From Larix kaempferi (lineage: Eukaryota; Streptophyta; Pinopsida; Pinales; Pinaceae): a stretch of 64,000 bases of DNA. The stretch is from contig BSBM01000068.1 in the NCBI GenBank assembly GCA_027924585.1, positions 13,324,001 through 13,388,000 on the forward strand, in the 5' to 3' direction. The first letter of the stretch is position 1. Every line of letters starts with the position of its first letter. The notes beneath the pieces were generated by a model. It was not told where the DNA came from. It ran no database searches and saw only the letters and a program-made list of their open reading frames with translations. This document shows, one piece after another, positions 1 through 9,835 of the stretch. Position numbers and translations under genes: made by a program.

Positions 1-659
1 ATCCTCATTGTTAGAGATGTAAAGGGTATTATTCACTCTTAGTTTGTTAATGACACATATCACATGGGAGGAGTTTTTTCCATAATAGTTGATAGATCCA
101 AGTAGATCCTAGACTTTTTTATGAATAATTACAAAGGAGAAATTAACAAAGGTGTATATATATAATTATTTTTAGAATATAGAGATATCAATACATTTAA
201 AATAATTAATAAAATCATATAGAAAACAAAATAAAACATTTCATTTTCATTTGTTGTGGATGTTTGATTTTGGTATAAAATGAAAGGATTAGACTCAAAA
301 AATGTTCCTGCCATTAAATAAAAAAATGAAAACCATTAAGTCAAAAAATGAAAACCAAAATGAAAAAATATGGTTGGATGAACCAATTGAAATTTCAAAC
401 CCTAAATTGATAATCTAGATCACTAGTCTACCTAGAATTGGAGATCCATCCCTAGAACAAATGACATGCTAGAAAGGATTGAGAAATTCACATGTTCAAC
501 TACAATGATGAATTCAAAGGCCTTGGTGATAATCCAAGTAAAATACAAACACATAAAGTGGAAATGCATTATTTCCCACTTTTCCTAGCCAACTTTGGTC
601 GAGCCTCAAACATAAAGTTAAATATGTTGGAATTTATTGGACAAATTGTGCAAGAAGGA
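1..659. other. AT-rich sequence without a recognisable gene
   Basis: No supported coding region. A stray copy of the repeat that follows (ccattaa plus an A-rich stretch and atgaaaacc) lies near 312-365. The open frame that starts at 492 runs straight into the tandem repeat and has no recognisable domain, so I do not call it a gene. Confidence 0.5.
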
Positions 660-945
660 AAAACCAAATCAAAAAATGAAAACCAAATCCCCGCCATTAA
701 GTCAAAAAAGGAAAACCAAATCCCCGCCATTAAATCAAAAAATGGTCCCTGTGTCGTCCCCGCCATTAAGTCAAAAAATGAAAACCAAACCCTCGCCATT
801 AAATCCAAAAATGGTCCCTGTGTCGTCCCCGCCATTAAGTCAAAAAATGAAAACCAAACCCTGCCATTAAATCCAAAAATGGTCCATGTGCCATCTACTC
901 GAAGAATTAAAACCCAATCCCTGCCATTAAATCCAAAAATGGTCC
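660..945. repeat. Tandem minisatellite with two alternating unit types
   Basis: The stretch repeats a core 'gccattaaRtcNaaaaa' about eight times. Each core is followed either by 'atgaaaaccaaatcccc' or by 'atggtccctgtgtcgtcccc', so two half-units of about 30-36 bp alternate. The length keeps a reading frame open on both strands; on the - strand it reads as FFDLMAG blocks joined by IWFS or TTQGP. Both open frames follow from the repeat and are not evidence of a protein. It ends right beside the PPR fragment. Confidence 0.75.
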
Positions 946-970
946 CTGTTCCATCAACATCAACGTAGAT

Positions 971-1327
971 ATGGCCACATTATGCAGAGACGATCATCTG
1001 AAGGAGGGCCTCGAAATTTTACACGTTATGGACCAGCAGAGCATTCCAATGGGATCTGAATTGTATGCCTCTTTGTTAGATGCCTGTACCAAGATGAAAG
1101 CATTGGAAGAAGGTAAGCAAGTCCATGCCCAAATGCTAGTAAAGGGTCCCGATTTGAATAATTTCTTAGGAGCTAAGCTTGTGGGTATGGATGCCAAATG
1201 CGGGAGTTTGGAGGATGCACACAAAGTGCTTGACAACATGCCTAAGTCAACCCTCGTCTTGATATATTCATCTACAATCATCTTCAAGTGTTTCAATAGA
1301 ACCTCAAAATATGCTTTTCCTTTTTAG
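971..1327 (+). pseudogene. PPR protein fragment (pentatricopeptide repeat, PLS-type)
   Basis: The 118-codon frame reads as part of a plant PPR protein, a family of organelle RNA-binding proteins. The diagnostic stretches are LYASLLDACTKMKALEEGKQ, VHAQMLVKG, FLGAKLVGMDAKCGSLEDAH and KVLDNMP, close to the usual 'LL.AC...ALEEGK.VHA...G...N.FL...LV.MYAKCGSLEDA..VFD.MP'. Only about two repeats are present, against the ten or more usual in the family. Homology fades after residue ~93, where the tail (YSSTIIFKCFNRTSKYAFPF) is not PPR-like, and no PPR sequence precedes the ATG, which follows the minisatellite directly. Tyr is replaced by Asp in the usual MYAKCG motif. I read it as a truncated relic, not an expressed gene. 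Confidence 0.75.
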
Positions 1328-2743
1328 TTTGCCTTACTTGATTTCCTTTCAGATTCAATGATGGAAACAACGGCTCCTGTAAACCCTTTGGGTTATTCAA
1401 GTATCCTCTCCAGCTCCTTGCAATATTTTTTTCTTTCTTTCTTTGAGCTTTTTAGGATGCAGAGTCTTGATTGTTAGATGTTGGCTTCACATGCATATCA
1501 TTTACTGAAAATATTGGATTGATTTTATGGTGTTTGGTGGGTCTAAATTCTAATTATCCATTCAAAGGAATTGTTGGGTACAAATGGTAGCACCAAGCTC
1601 CATAAGTGCTTGGTTGAATTGGCTGAAGTCACCTGGTATCTTCAGATCAACAAGTTGACGTGTCGGCTACTTGTACGAGGACTTGAATTTCAGGATCCTA
1701 TATCTACACTAAATGCCAAATAGCACAAGAATTTGTCAAACCTTAGCATGGATTTATATCTTATTAAGGCTATACAAAGAATCCGATCTCTTGGAATTGG
1801 TAAGTTGACAGCCAGGGTCATGCACATGCCAATAGAGTTTCAATCCATGATTATAAAGAAAGATTAAGATTGATCTCTTTATATATCATCCAATCAAAGC
1901 TCTGAGAGTTTATAACAATGTGATTAATGTTATGCATTTCTTTTATTTTCTTTTCCAGCACATATCATGGGAAAGAATGTTCACTACAATGACTAACAAC
2001 ATTCCTCAATTTAACAGTAAAGATTGTATTTGTCTTTGCAGTCACATACTGGGGGACAAAGGAGGGGCTTGACTTTGAAAAATGTCAATTAAGGTAACAT
2101 GCTAACCATAAGCACAACTAACCCTCTTATCTTTTCACAGAATTATGAAGCAACCACGTATGTTCTCTTTCTTTTTAATTACTCCTCATAAAAGAGTGTT
2201 TGGAACCTGAATAACACAAGCACTTCTATTTGCTTGTTGGCTTTAAGGCTTTCATAACTGAGTTCAGATCAAGCTAGTATTAGAAAGCAAACCTTTCCTT
2301 ACCTGGTATCACTTGTTTCTAGACATGGTATAGACAAGTATAACAATAGGGAACTGGTTGGAGAGTCTCGTGTACACTATTCCAGAGTGACTGTTATTTA
2401 TTATGATGCCATTTTTGGATCTTGCATTTGAATCCAAACCACACAGATAACATGCAAGAGGATACAAAACATAGTTATGGATAAAAGGAAGATGAAGAGG
2501 ATGCAATGAATAAAAAATATGTTACCTCGAAGATTTGTAGGGCATATTTTCTTCAGGAAACTACGGCTTTCTTCATAATTAGTGATAAGGTTAGCTATGG
2601 TGTTACTAGGGTTATATTAGTAAAAGGTATGTTTTTAAGAGCTCTGTGTTTCCATGAGTACGTAACATGCCTAATCAGTGGATTCTAAAAATAAACCACT
2701 TTGCTCTTCTGAATTAATGGATCACATATGTGTAGCCGTGCAG
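1328..2743. other. Intergenic or intronic sequence, no gene assigned
   Basis: I find no ORF that resembles a known family. The + strand around 1725-1866 reads KNLSNLSMDLYLIKAIQRIR and on through HMPIEFQSMIIKKD before a stop. It looks like an exon in composition, but I cannot name it. The rest is AT-rich and could be intron sequence of the PA200-like relic that follows. Confidence 0.4.
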
Positions 2744-3743
2744 GGAAGTCTCTGGTGAAGATGTTGAAGCGATTCCCATCTCTAGTTAAAGATTGTATGC
2801 CAAAACTCATGACTAGCTTAGGAACTCCAGGAATTTCTGAAAATGCTTCCTTGGGGGCTTGTACAATACTTAGATCCAGAATTGTAATGAAGAAGGTAAA
2901 ATGTCCTAAAATCGATCACTGTGTTCTGTCCTTTGGAAATCTAATTCGCTATTTGTAATGTAAATGCTGTAGGGTTGGGATCCTTTTTCATCTTTTGTCT
3001 TGGCTATACTTGGAAGGTAGATTCCTTGCAATAGGAAATGCTTTAATAAATTTGTGCTGGAATTAGATATTTCATTAATGTGACTTGTCCTTCTTTAGTA
3101 CTTTTTGGCCTATTCTTGAGAATATGATCCTAATATAATATTCATTAATGTTGCTAATGGAATTCCCCATTAGACTACTATGTTTTATACCTAGTTTTCA
3201 TTAAATGCAGTTCCCATCAAGGATCATTGAGAGCTCAAAAAGCCATTAATGAGGTATGGTATGATTTCCAATCGATAGTTTCAGATTTAAATTAGAAACA
3301 AGTTGGTAATAAAAAATGCAATTCAATTGCAATTTTAGATGAACAGATGCTAAACACTGATGTAATTGACATCTTGGTAGCTCTTTCTTGTGTTTAACAT
3401 ATGTTATACTGGGATACCAAGCATCAAATTCAATTTTTTGGGGAGGCATTTGACAATTCCGATTGCATGAATTTGATCACTCAAATAAGATCCTTGATCA
3501 GTGATATGCATAGTGTGAATTGGTGGTAAGTCTATTTCCTCCGTGTTTCAGAAATTACAGTTTCCCTGTTTCTAATAGTGCAATATTTTGTGTTTTAATA
3601 TAAATGCAAAGATTTTGGATGAGTCTTATATCTTTTGGCTTTTTGCAGATATAATCTGATGGCACATACGATGCTTCTGCTACTAGCACTTCCTTCAAAT
3701 AATAATTTTGATTTTCCATCAAAAACAAGAGAGGAAATTGCTT
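2744..3743 (+). pseudogene. Proteasome activator PA200/PSME4-like gene fragment (four exons)
   Basis: Four exon-like blocks match the C-terminal HEAT-repeat part of plant PA200, which caps the 20S proteasome in the nucleus. Block 1 (2744-2895) starts after an AG and ends at GT; it reads GKSLVKMLKRFPSLVKDCMP and NASLGACTILRSRIVMKK. Block 2 (3211-3253, AG/GT) reads GSLRAQKAINE. Block 3 (ending 3525 at GT) reads FDNSDCMNLITQIRSLISDM and HSVNWW. Block 4 (3649-3743, AG/GT) reads YNLMAHTMLLLLALPSNNN. The family is over 1,800 residues, so only a small part is here. Block 3 needs a frameshift in its 5' part, and the codon across the block 3/4 junction is TGA where family members have Arg, as expected from CGA decay. 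The family call is from memory of plant PA200 sequences. I regard it as a relic; no other PA200 exon was seen nearby. Confidence 0.6.
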
Positions 3744-3907
3744 GTAAGTTTCTCTGCCCTGTCAGTATTTTATTCATGGCGGGTTACAGATGTTGTAGCA
3801 CTTCCTTCAAATAATAATTTTGATTTGCCATAAAAAACAAGAGAGGAAATTGCTTGTAAGTTTCGTTGCCCTATCAGTATTTTATTCATGGCAGGTTACA
3901 AATGTTG
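3684..3907 (+). repeat. 112-bp tandem duplication covering the end of a PA200-like exon
   Basis: Bases 3684-3795 are repeated directly at 3796-3907 with only a few differences. The unit holds the last 60 bases of the fourth PA200-like exon, its GT donor and some intron. In the second copy the Ser codon tca of the exon reads taa (gccataaaaaac), so that copy is not translatable. Probably a replication or unequal-exchange duplication after the gene lost function. Confidence 0.8.
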
Positions 3908-4806
3908 CATGTTTTTTGCTGGTGGTTATCAGAACCATACCCTGTATTCTATAAATGGAGTGAAAGTGAATTCACATGCAAAACAAGAGTTGTGCGCTAA
4001 GAGGAAAGGATTTAACCACTTAAATGAGAATGATACAAAGTGATTAGAAAGGAACTTTATTAGGATAGTCCATTCTTTTAGGCTAGTTGGTTTCTTTATT
4101 TAAACAGTCAGTGAAAGCTAACTTTGAATTTGAACATATTTATTTCTCTTCATCAACATATTGTCTTTTCCAATCATCTTGAAATGTTTATACATTTAAA
4201 TTTGTAACCAGTCTTTTAGGTACCACTCCATATATTGGCAGTGGAGCACTTGTTCCCCACTATACAAATGCCTCACGTTTACTCATCAACTCTAGAATGA
4301 TTGTGGATGCTATGAAAATAAATATCTAGTGATAGAATCAGTTCAATGACAATTTCTTCATCTCATGGGTTGAAAAGTTAGTATAAAAGGAAAACAAACA
4401 TATATAATATTAAACTCTTCTGACCATTTCTATATATCTCTAAGCTCAAGTATGCATGAGTGTCATAAGCAGATTGTGTTGCTTGATTGATTACTCCTGA
4501 GTCAACTTCACCCACAAGTATATTTTACCTATTTAAGTGTCATGTATTGTCATGGAATGAAATGAAATCTTGTTAACGTCCACTAATGACCAAAATAAGT
4601 CAGTTGTATTCAAAAGTAAGAGAAGGGAAAAATGAATGATGCTGGAGTTAAACCTTGAATTGCTAAACCCCTAACAATGAAGTGAAGTACATGTTAAATT
4701 TTGATATAGTTTTCATCTCTTTCAACTTTAGCAAAAAATAAAACAAAATTTATTGTGTTGTGTTAGGGTTTGAAGTAGAAAATTAACAATTGTACATATA
4801 CACAAT
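3908..4806. other. AT-rich sequence, nothing recognised
   Basis: No ORF of note, no repeat boundary and no exon-like block seen on either strand. Confidence 0.4.
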
Positions 4807-4990
4807 CTTGGTGGGCATGCCCCATACTTACGTGAGGCTCGTTGGATGTGACTAGTGGTATTGATGTAGCCTTTGGGCAATTATTGAAATTACAAAATGT
4901 GTCATTCTTTGCTTATGTGCGGTAGGGTGGGATGACTTATTTCTTGGTTTACTATTTGTAAAAAGACTCTTTGCATTTGAAAAAAAAACT
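4807..4990 (+). repeat. SINE-like repeat, copy 1
   Basis: About 135 bp from 'tcttggtgggcatgcc' to 'gggatgacttatttc' match the repeat at 5334-5471 at roughly 85-90 percent by eye, and the copy ends in an A-run (gaaaaaaaaact). The 5' half, with the promoter-like box seen in copy 2, is not alignable here, so this copy may be 5'-truncated. Confidence 0.5.
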
Positions 4991-5273
4991 ATTATGATGA
5001 GCCCATATTTTCATCAATTAATATTCACCCAAAATGATCCTAATAATGTCATCTAGAGAGTACCAAGTTGAGGGGTACACTGATCTAAGGGAAACAACCA
5101 AGATATCTGCATAAAATCTCTGCTAAATTCTAATATCCAAGATTAACAAACTTCTAGAAGAGGGGAAAAGTTGGTGATGGATGTTATATGCTCCTGCCCA
5201 CCAAAATTATGCTAGGCATGTGAGGAAGCAACAGTCCCTTGATGTGGAGTATTGTAACTAGTATCCCATTCTG

Positions 5274-5500
5274 TCGTGTTGTGGTTTAATGACAACCTGG
5301 AGCAGTTGTTGTGACAATGACCTAGGTTCAAATCTTGGTGGGTATGCTCCATCCTTGTCTGAGGCTTGTTGGATGTGACTTGTGGTATTGATATAGCCTT
5401 TGGGAAATTATTGAAACTACAAAATGTGTCATTCTTTGCTCAAGTGTGGTAGGGTGGGATGATTTATTTCCAAAAGATAGGTTCCCATTTGAAAAAATCT
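5274..5500 (+). repeat. SINE-like repeat, copy 2
   Basis: The head contains 'ctaggttcaaatcttggtgg', which fits a tRNA-type B box (GGTTCAANYCC), about 45 bp after a possible A box (tggtttaatgacaacctgg). The body matches copy 1 and the tail is A-rich (tttgaaaaaatc). Layout and length (about 200 bp) fit a Pol III-transcribed plant SINE. No target duplication was recognised. Confidence 0.5.
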
Positions 5501-7475
5501 AGTATACAAATTCACTAAGTAGGCATTATTTGAATGATTTTCTACAAGCCTACAACCCATGCTAATAACTCCAATATCTACACAATGCTTGTTGCTGCCA
5601 TTTTCAAAGATAGTGGAAAGTGGGATGCTATCAATTGTTTTGACTGCATCATTCTTGTAGCCATGCTTTTTATTCCGCTGGCTAAGACTTTGGCTAGTGC
5701 CTTGTATGAGACAATAAGCAAGGTGACGGGGCTCTAGTTCCTCATCGTATCATTTTCTATCCATTTTGGTATAAGTTTGATCATTCATGCTACATTTTGT
5801 TTCTTGAGAGTCTAGGAATATTGTAAAAATATCATCACTAATCACATGCTTTTTTTGGCATGTTATTGCACTGTCATCGGTCGATGGTACATGTTATTGC
5901 ATGAAACAATAGTAACTCTATTGATAGTTGTCTTTCATCTACAATGGCCACTATTGGGTTGGTGGACAGTGGACTTGAAACATTTTTTTATGCCAACAGT
6001 GCTTTGACTAATTGGGTGTTTATGCAATGTAGAATCATGGAAAAACCCGGAAAAGTAGGTTGACAATCTTTTATGAACTCAAATCCAAACTAATTTTGTT
6101 GGAAATACAATCTGAAATGTTTTGACAACATACTGAAAAATGATCTCATTAGATAGGCATTATAATCCTTCAATTGTTGAATTTCACTGCTCTTAATTTG
6201 TATCTGTTCTTTAACTTGTTATCTCACGTTACAAGTTGTGTGGTATAAGCCAAACATTCTTTTTTCCAGTGATTTCCTTCTTTCTTTCATACAAGGTCAT
6301 AACCGGAAGCCAGAGCAAACCATTAGTACTGCATATAGACTAGTTCATGCCCAATATTAGCGAGTTTTCTTTCTTTCTATTTGTTTGTTTCCAATTATAG
6401 ATACAATGTTATGACATTTTATTTTCATGTTACAAGTAACCTTATGGATCAGATGTGTTCAGAGAAGATTACATAACATTTTCAAGTTGTTCTTTTAGGT
6501 CATTTCTTGTTACTTCTCAATAGCCATCTTCCTCCAGTAAGGGTTCTTGCAACTGCATCCCTTTTTCTTCTTCTGCAAGCGTCCGCCAACAAGAAATCAA
6601 TTAGTGATAACTTGTTGCATTCTGGATGATCAAATGTAATTGTTGGTTCTTCCTTCAAGGGTGTTTTGAAGATGTATCCAGAAAGAAAACCCATGGCATG
6701 TTGTCCAATATTAAACACATCATAACGATAAAATTTCACTAGGACAGAGTACCAACACCCATTAATTTTCCCTAACCATATAGGCTACAAAATTTACTCT
6801 TTCAACCCTAACCACTCTGATTTGCATGCCAAATGTTGAATTTGAAGCTGGAAACTGTCATGATAATATTAGGCCAGCGAGTGGACAGATGGGGAATAAA
6901 TCCAAACTCTTTCTATATAATACACCAGGAAATGGTTGTTTTACTTCTTACACACTAGAACTTTGGTACCAAACCACTGGAACTCAATAGTATTCAAACA
7001 ATGCTAAGTTTAAATTTCAAATTTAATGGCACAAGTCATGACTTACATAGTTAACAAATCCTTTTAATAAATCCACAAGATGAGAAAACACAAATAAAAA
7101 ATGAGGTTGACTGACAATCAAATAAATGTCTAAATCTTGTAGCATAGTGTCCATTGCATCTGATTTCATAATAGGATTTTATTGCAGCCAATGAAAATAC
7201 TTTTTGTCTCTTGTAGGAATGTTTTGGTGTAGTACGCACAACAAGATCCTTTGCACAGGAAGGACTCAAAAACTTATGTTATGCAGAAAAAGTATATCAA
7301 ACTTTGAAGCTTGGCCTTAAACAAGCTATAAGTTTCCAAATATTCTAGGAAAATTATGGGTTTGTGTATTTTCCTTTACCAAGAATGGAAATAATTTTGT
7401 AGAACATGTTGTGAAATATTAGTTAATTCCTAACAGTGCAGGCTGGTTTATTTTTATCCTTTCTATGAATAGAAG
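5501..7475. other. No gene assigned
   Basis: A 67-codon open frame at 5534-5737 contains AIFKDSGKWDAINCFDC and a hydrophobic stretch, but I cannot place it in a family and see no splice context. The rest is AT-rich. The position before the ABC-transporter exons makes part of it possible intron sequence of that relic. Confidence 0.4.
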
Positions 7476-8321
7476 GTTGTTGGGCTATTTTATGGAGGCA
7501 TGAATGGAACATCCACATTGTATGTAGTTATTGTGGTTATCTATGGTGCTTTCTCTACCATTTATGGGTCCATGACGACTGGAAATATCACTTCTTTTAT
7601 TATTTATAGCCTCATAGGTCCATTGTATATAACCTCCCACATTTTGTTTCTCCATTTGTAAATACTAAATATAGATCTATAAATATATGATGTGTTTTTC
7701 AAAACAAAATAAATGGTGCATGGTAGTTACTAGTATCGATCTAAAGAAAAATTGATATTTTCAGGCTTATTTTGTCTAAACGATTTGTTCTTCCTTGCAA
7801 GTGGTAAAAAGCTAGGTATGACATATAGTTAAGTTCAAATTAATAGATTTGTTAACATTTATCTTATGCTTTATTTAGTTAGTTCATCTGTATATTCCCT
7901 ATCAGGATTGTATACAACAACCATGAAGACTGCTCGAGCAAGTCGACGATTTTTCCAGATTCTAGATCGTACTTCAACCATGCCAAAATCAGGAGATAAA
8001 CGTCCTTTACAGTAAGATTCAGAAATAGAGATATTTTTGCACTCTGATGTTCTTCATGCACTGGGAGCGATATTATTGTTTAAAGTTTTTGTCGACAATA
8101 AGAGTAGATACAAATTTAGAGTAACTAATCACACCTGCTATAAGTTAGAAACTATGGATGGAGTAGCAAAATACACATAACTAGGCATATCTCCTAGGTT
8201 CTTAAGTAATTATAACAAGATAATATGGATACTGGCTGTGACAGACCAAGATGATGGAGAGGTTGAATTGGATGATGTGTGGCTTGCTTATCCTTCACGG
8301 CCCAATAATATGGTTTTGTGG
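7476..8321 (+). pseudogene. ABCB half-transporter fragment (ALS1/ABCB27, TAP-like), three exons
   Basis: Exon 1 (7476-7617, between AG and GT) reads [20 protein letters not shown] then TSFIIYSLI: transmembrane helices of an ABCB exporter. Exon 2 (7906-8011) joins in phase and reads [20 protein letters not shown] then [12 protein letters not shown], the linker before the nucleotide-binding domain. Exon 3 (8245-8321) reads DQDDGEVELDDVWLAYPSRP, the A-loop region at the start of that domain. The wording fits plant ALS1/ABCB27-type vacuolar half transporters. The phase between exons 2 and 3 does not match with the visible GT donor, and no Walker A, signature or Walker B sequence follows: an LTR begins at 8513. 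So the gene piece stops before its ATPase core and is very likely dead. Confidence 0.7.
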
Positions 8322-8512
8322 GTACTAAAAAGATTCATTATGTATGGATCTGTATTATTTGCTTGCATTGACATTTCATATTTCCAATTTAATAAAATTG
8401 ATTATGAAAGATCAATTATGAAATACAATTGCTATTGGTTTTCCATATTCAGTTTTGTACGAAATTAGATGTCACATAGTGAGAAATATAGTTAACTACA
8501 TGATAAGTATCC

Positions 8513-8963
8513 TGTTAAATTTTCAGAATTTACTTCAATCTGATCTAGGATCTTAATTGAGAGAACAACATGTACAGCAAATCTACAGCATATCAATCAT
8601 GGACACAATAATGCAAGTACACAAGAGACACAGAGTTTACTTGGGGAAAACCATAAAGGTGAAAAACCCCAATAACTTCCTCAAAGATAGATAGAGCAAT
8701 GATACAACCAGAATACAAGAGATAGTCTTCTCCTAGCAGCATAGCCTCCTCCTCCACAAGTGCGCCACTCTCCCAAGTGTGAGTGAGAGAATAGAAATGT
8801 GTAAAATGAGAGAGACACACTCTCTATTTATACACTAACTTGACTTGACCTTTACTCAACTAGGACGACCTCAACTTAACCACTTAACATAATGCTGACT
8901 GGGCCGACCCCCACTAGGGTGGTCTAATATGCCTTTGACCCACATGGCTGACCCCCAATAGGT
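8513..8963 (-). repeat. Truncated LTR of the Copia-1 family
   Basis: Starts TGTTAAATTTTCAG and is nearly identical to the first 451 bases of the 647-bp LTRs at 16674 and 22932, then stops abruptly after 'gacccccaatagg'. The missing ~196 bases are not nearby and no internal region is attached. The ten bases before it (ataagtatcc) are the same as those before the LTR at 16674. The LTR promoter lies on the - strand. Confidence 0.85.
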
Positions 8964-9131
8964 GCTTTGACGTAGACAAAATGGCACCGACTCCATGACA
9001 TAGTGATGCATATGAAGAGAAACGGTGCAACCCAAAAACTAAATGTTGTTTTACCATGATGACATTTTGCATGATAGACGAGAAGGACAAATAGTGACAC
9101 AAATGGTAAAAATGAGCATGGATGAGACGAG
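8964..9131. other. Short spacer between two LTRs
   Basis: Unassigned sequence between the truncated Copia-1 LTR and the presumed start of the Copia-2 LTR. Nothing recognised. Confidence 0.4.
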
Positions 9132-9760
9132 TGTTGCTTGTGGAGCCCGATCTTCTTAATTCAGAGATGTTGTTGTTTCAACCTCATTTGTACCCCAATA
9201 TTGTATGATATGCAGGTGTACTGTAAACTCATCCCAGCGGGGGGGTGTGGGGGGGGTGTGGGGGGGTGTGGGGGGGCATCGTCCCCCCACGGGGGTCCGG
9301 GGGGAAGTGGGCCCCTGACTGGGGTTTGGCGGAAACACCCCCGAGAAAGGGGGTTCATGTATGAAGCCCCCAAAATAAAATTTATGGGTTGTTTTGTTGG
9401 CCAACAGTTTATGTGCCCATGGTATTGGGTAGCCCATAGTATTTTCCCATGGTAATTCCCTTTAAAAGGAAGACATTGTAATAAGACTGTGTAATGTAAT
9501 GTAGCATTGTAAAGATATCTGATTGTGTGAGAGAGACTGTGAGAAAGTGAAGAGGAATTTGCAGCGGATGTGCTATAGGTTCTATCCCTTGATTTGTTGG
9601 ATGGTGTAATAATAAAAGGATTGACAATTTCTCTGTGGACGTAGACCAGATTGGGTGAACCATGTTATATTGGTGTCTCTGTTGTATTGTGTTGATGTGA
9701 TTTATATTTGCATCTTGTTTAATGTTTATTTTATTGCTCTGCGATCCTGATTTTCTAACA
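9132..9760 (+). mobile_element. Copia-2 5' LTR (boundaries approximate at the left)
   Basis: The right end is firm: 'tttctaaca' is followed two bases later by a primer-binding site. The left end is placed at the TG of 'tgttgcttgtggagcc', giving about 629 bp and the usual TGTT...AACA termini, but a start at another TG is possible. It contains a long G-rich tract (9239-9310), a possible TATA-type box (tttaaaagg near 9462) and the U5-like stretch before the PBS. No matching 3' LTR is in the window because the element is cut at 12336. Confidence 0.6.
9239..9310 (+). repeat. G-tract array in the Copia-2 LTR
   Basis: Runs of 5-8 G separated by tgt or single bases (ggggggg tgt gggggggg tgt ggggggg tgt ggggggg) followed by ccccc and further G runs. 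Such a sequence can form G-quadruplexes. The Pro-rich open frames on the - strand over this block come from the C runs and are not genes. Confidence 0.85.
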
Positions 9761-9762
9761 AT

Positions 9763-9775
9763 TAGTATTAGAGCC
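9763..9775 (+). other. Copia-2 primer-binding site (degenerate)
   Basis: 'tagtattagagcc' lies two bases after the LTR and differs from the plant initiator-tRNA-Met site TGGTATCAGAGCC at two transition positions. It fixes the + orientation of the element. Confidence 0.7.
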
Positions 9776-9835
9776 AAAGGTCTATTTGGCATATAAACTC
9801 ACAGGAAAAAAGGGTTTCTAGTTCGAGTGGGAGAA

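Noticed and set aside
492-968. 158-codon open frame with repeated KSKNENQ blocks
   Set aside because: Its openness comes from the tandem repeat; the opposite strand is equally open, and no family resemblance exists.
1725-1866. Possible exon (LSMDLYLIKAIQRIRSLGIG)
   Set aside because: Coding-like, but no family match from memory and no paired splice sites that give a consistent frame with the PA200-like exons.
5534-5737. 67-codon frame with AIFKDSGKWDAINCFDC
   Set aside because: It looks somewhat like an exon, but no family, splice context or homologue could be named from the sequence alone.
9156-9437. Pro-rich open frames opposite the G-tract
   Set aside because: They are the translation of C runs in the Copia-2 LTR, without any domain or start context.
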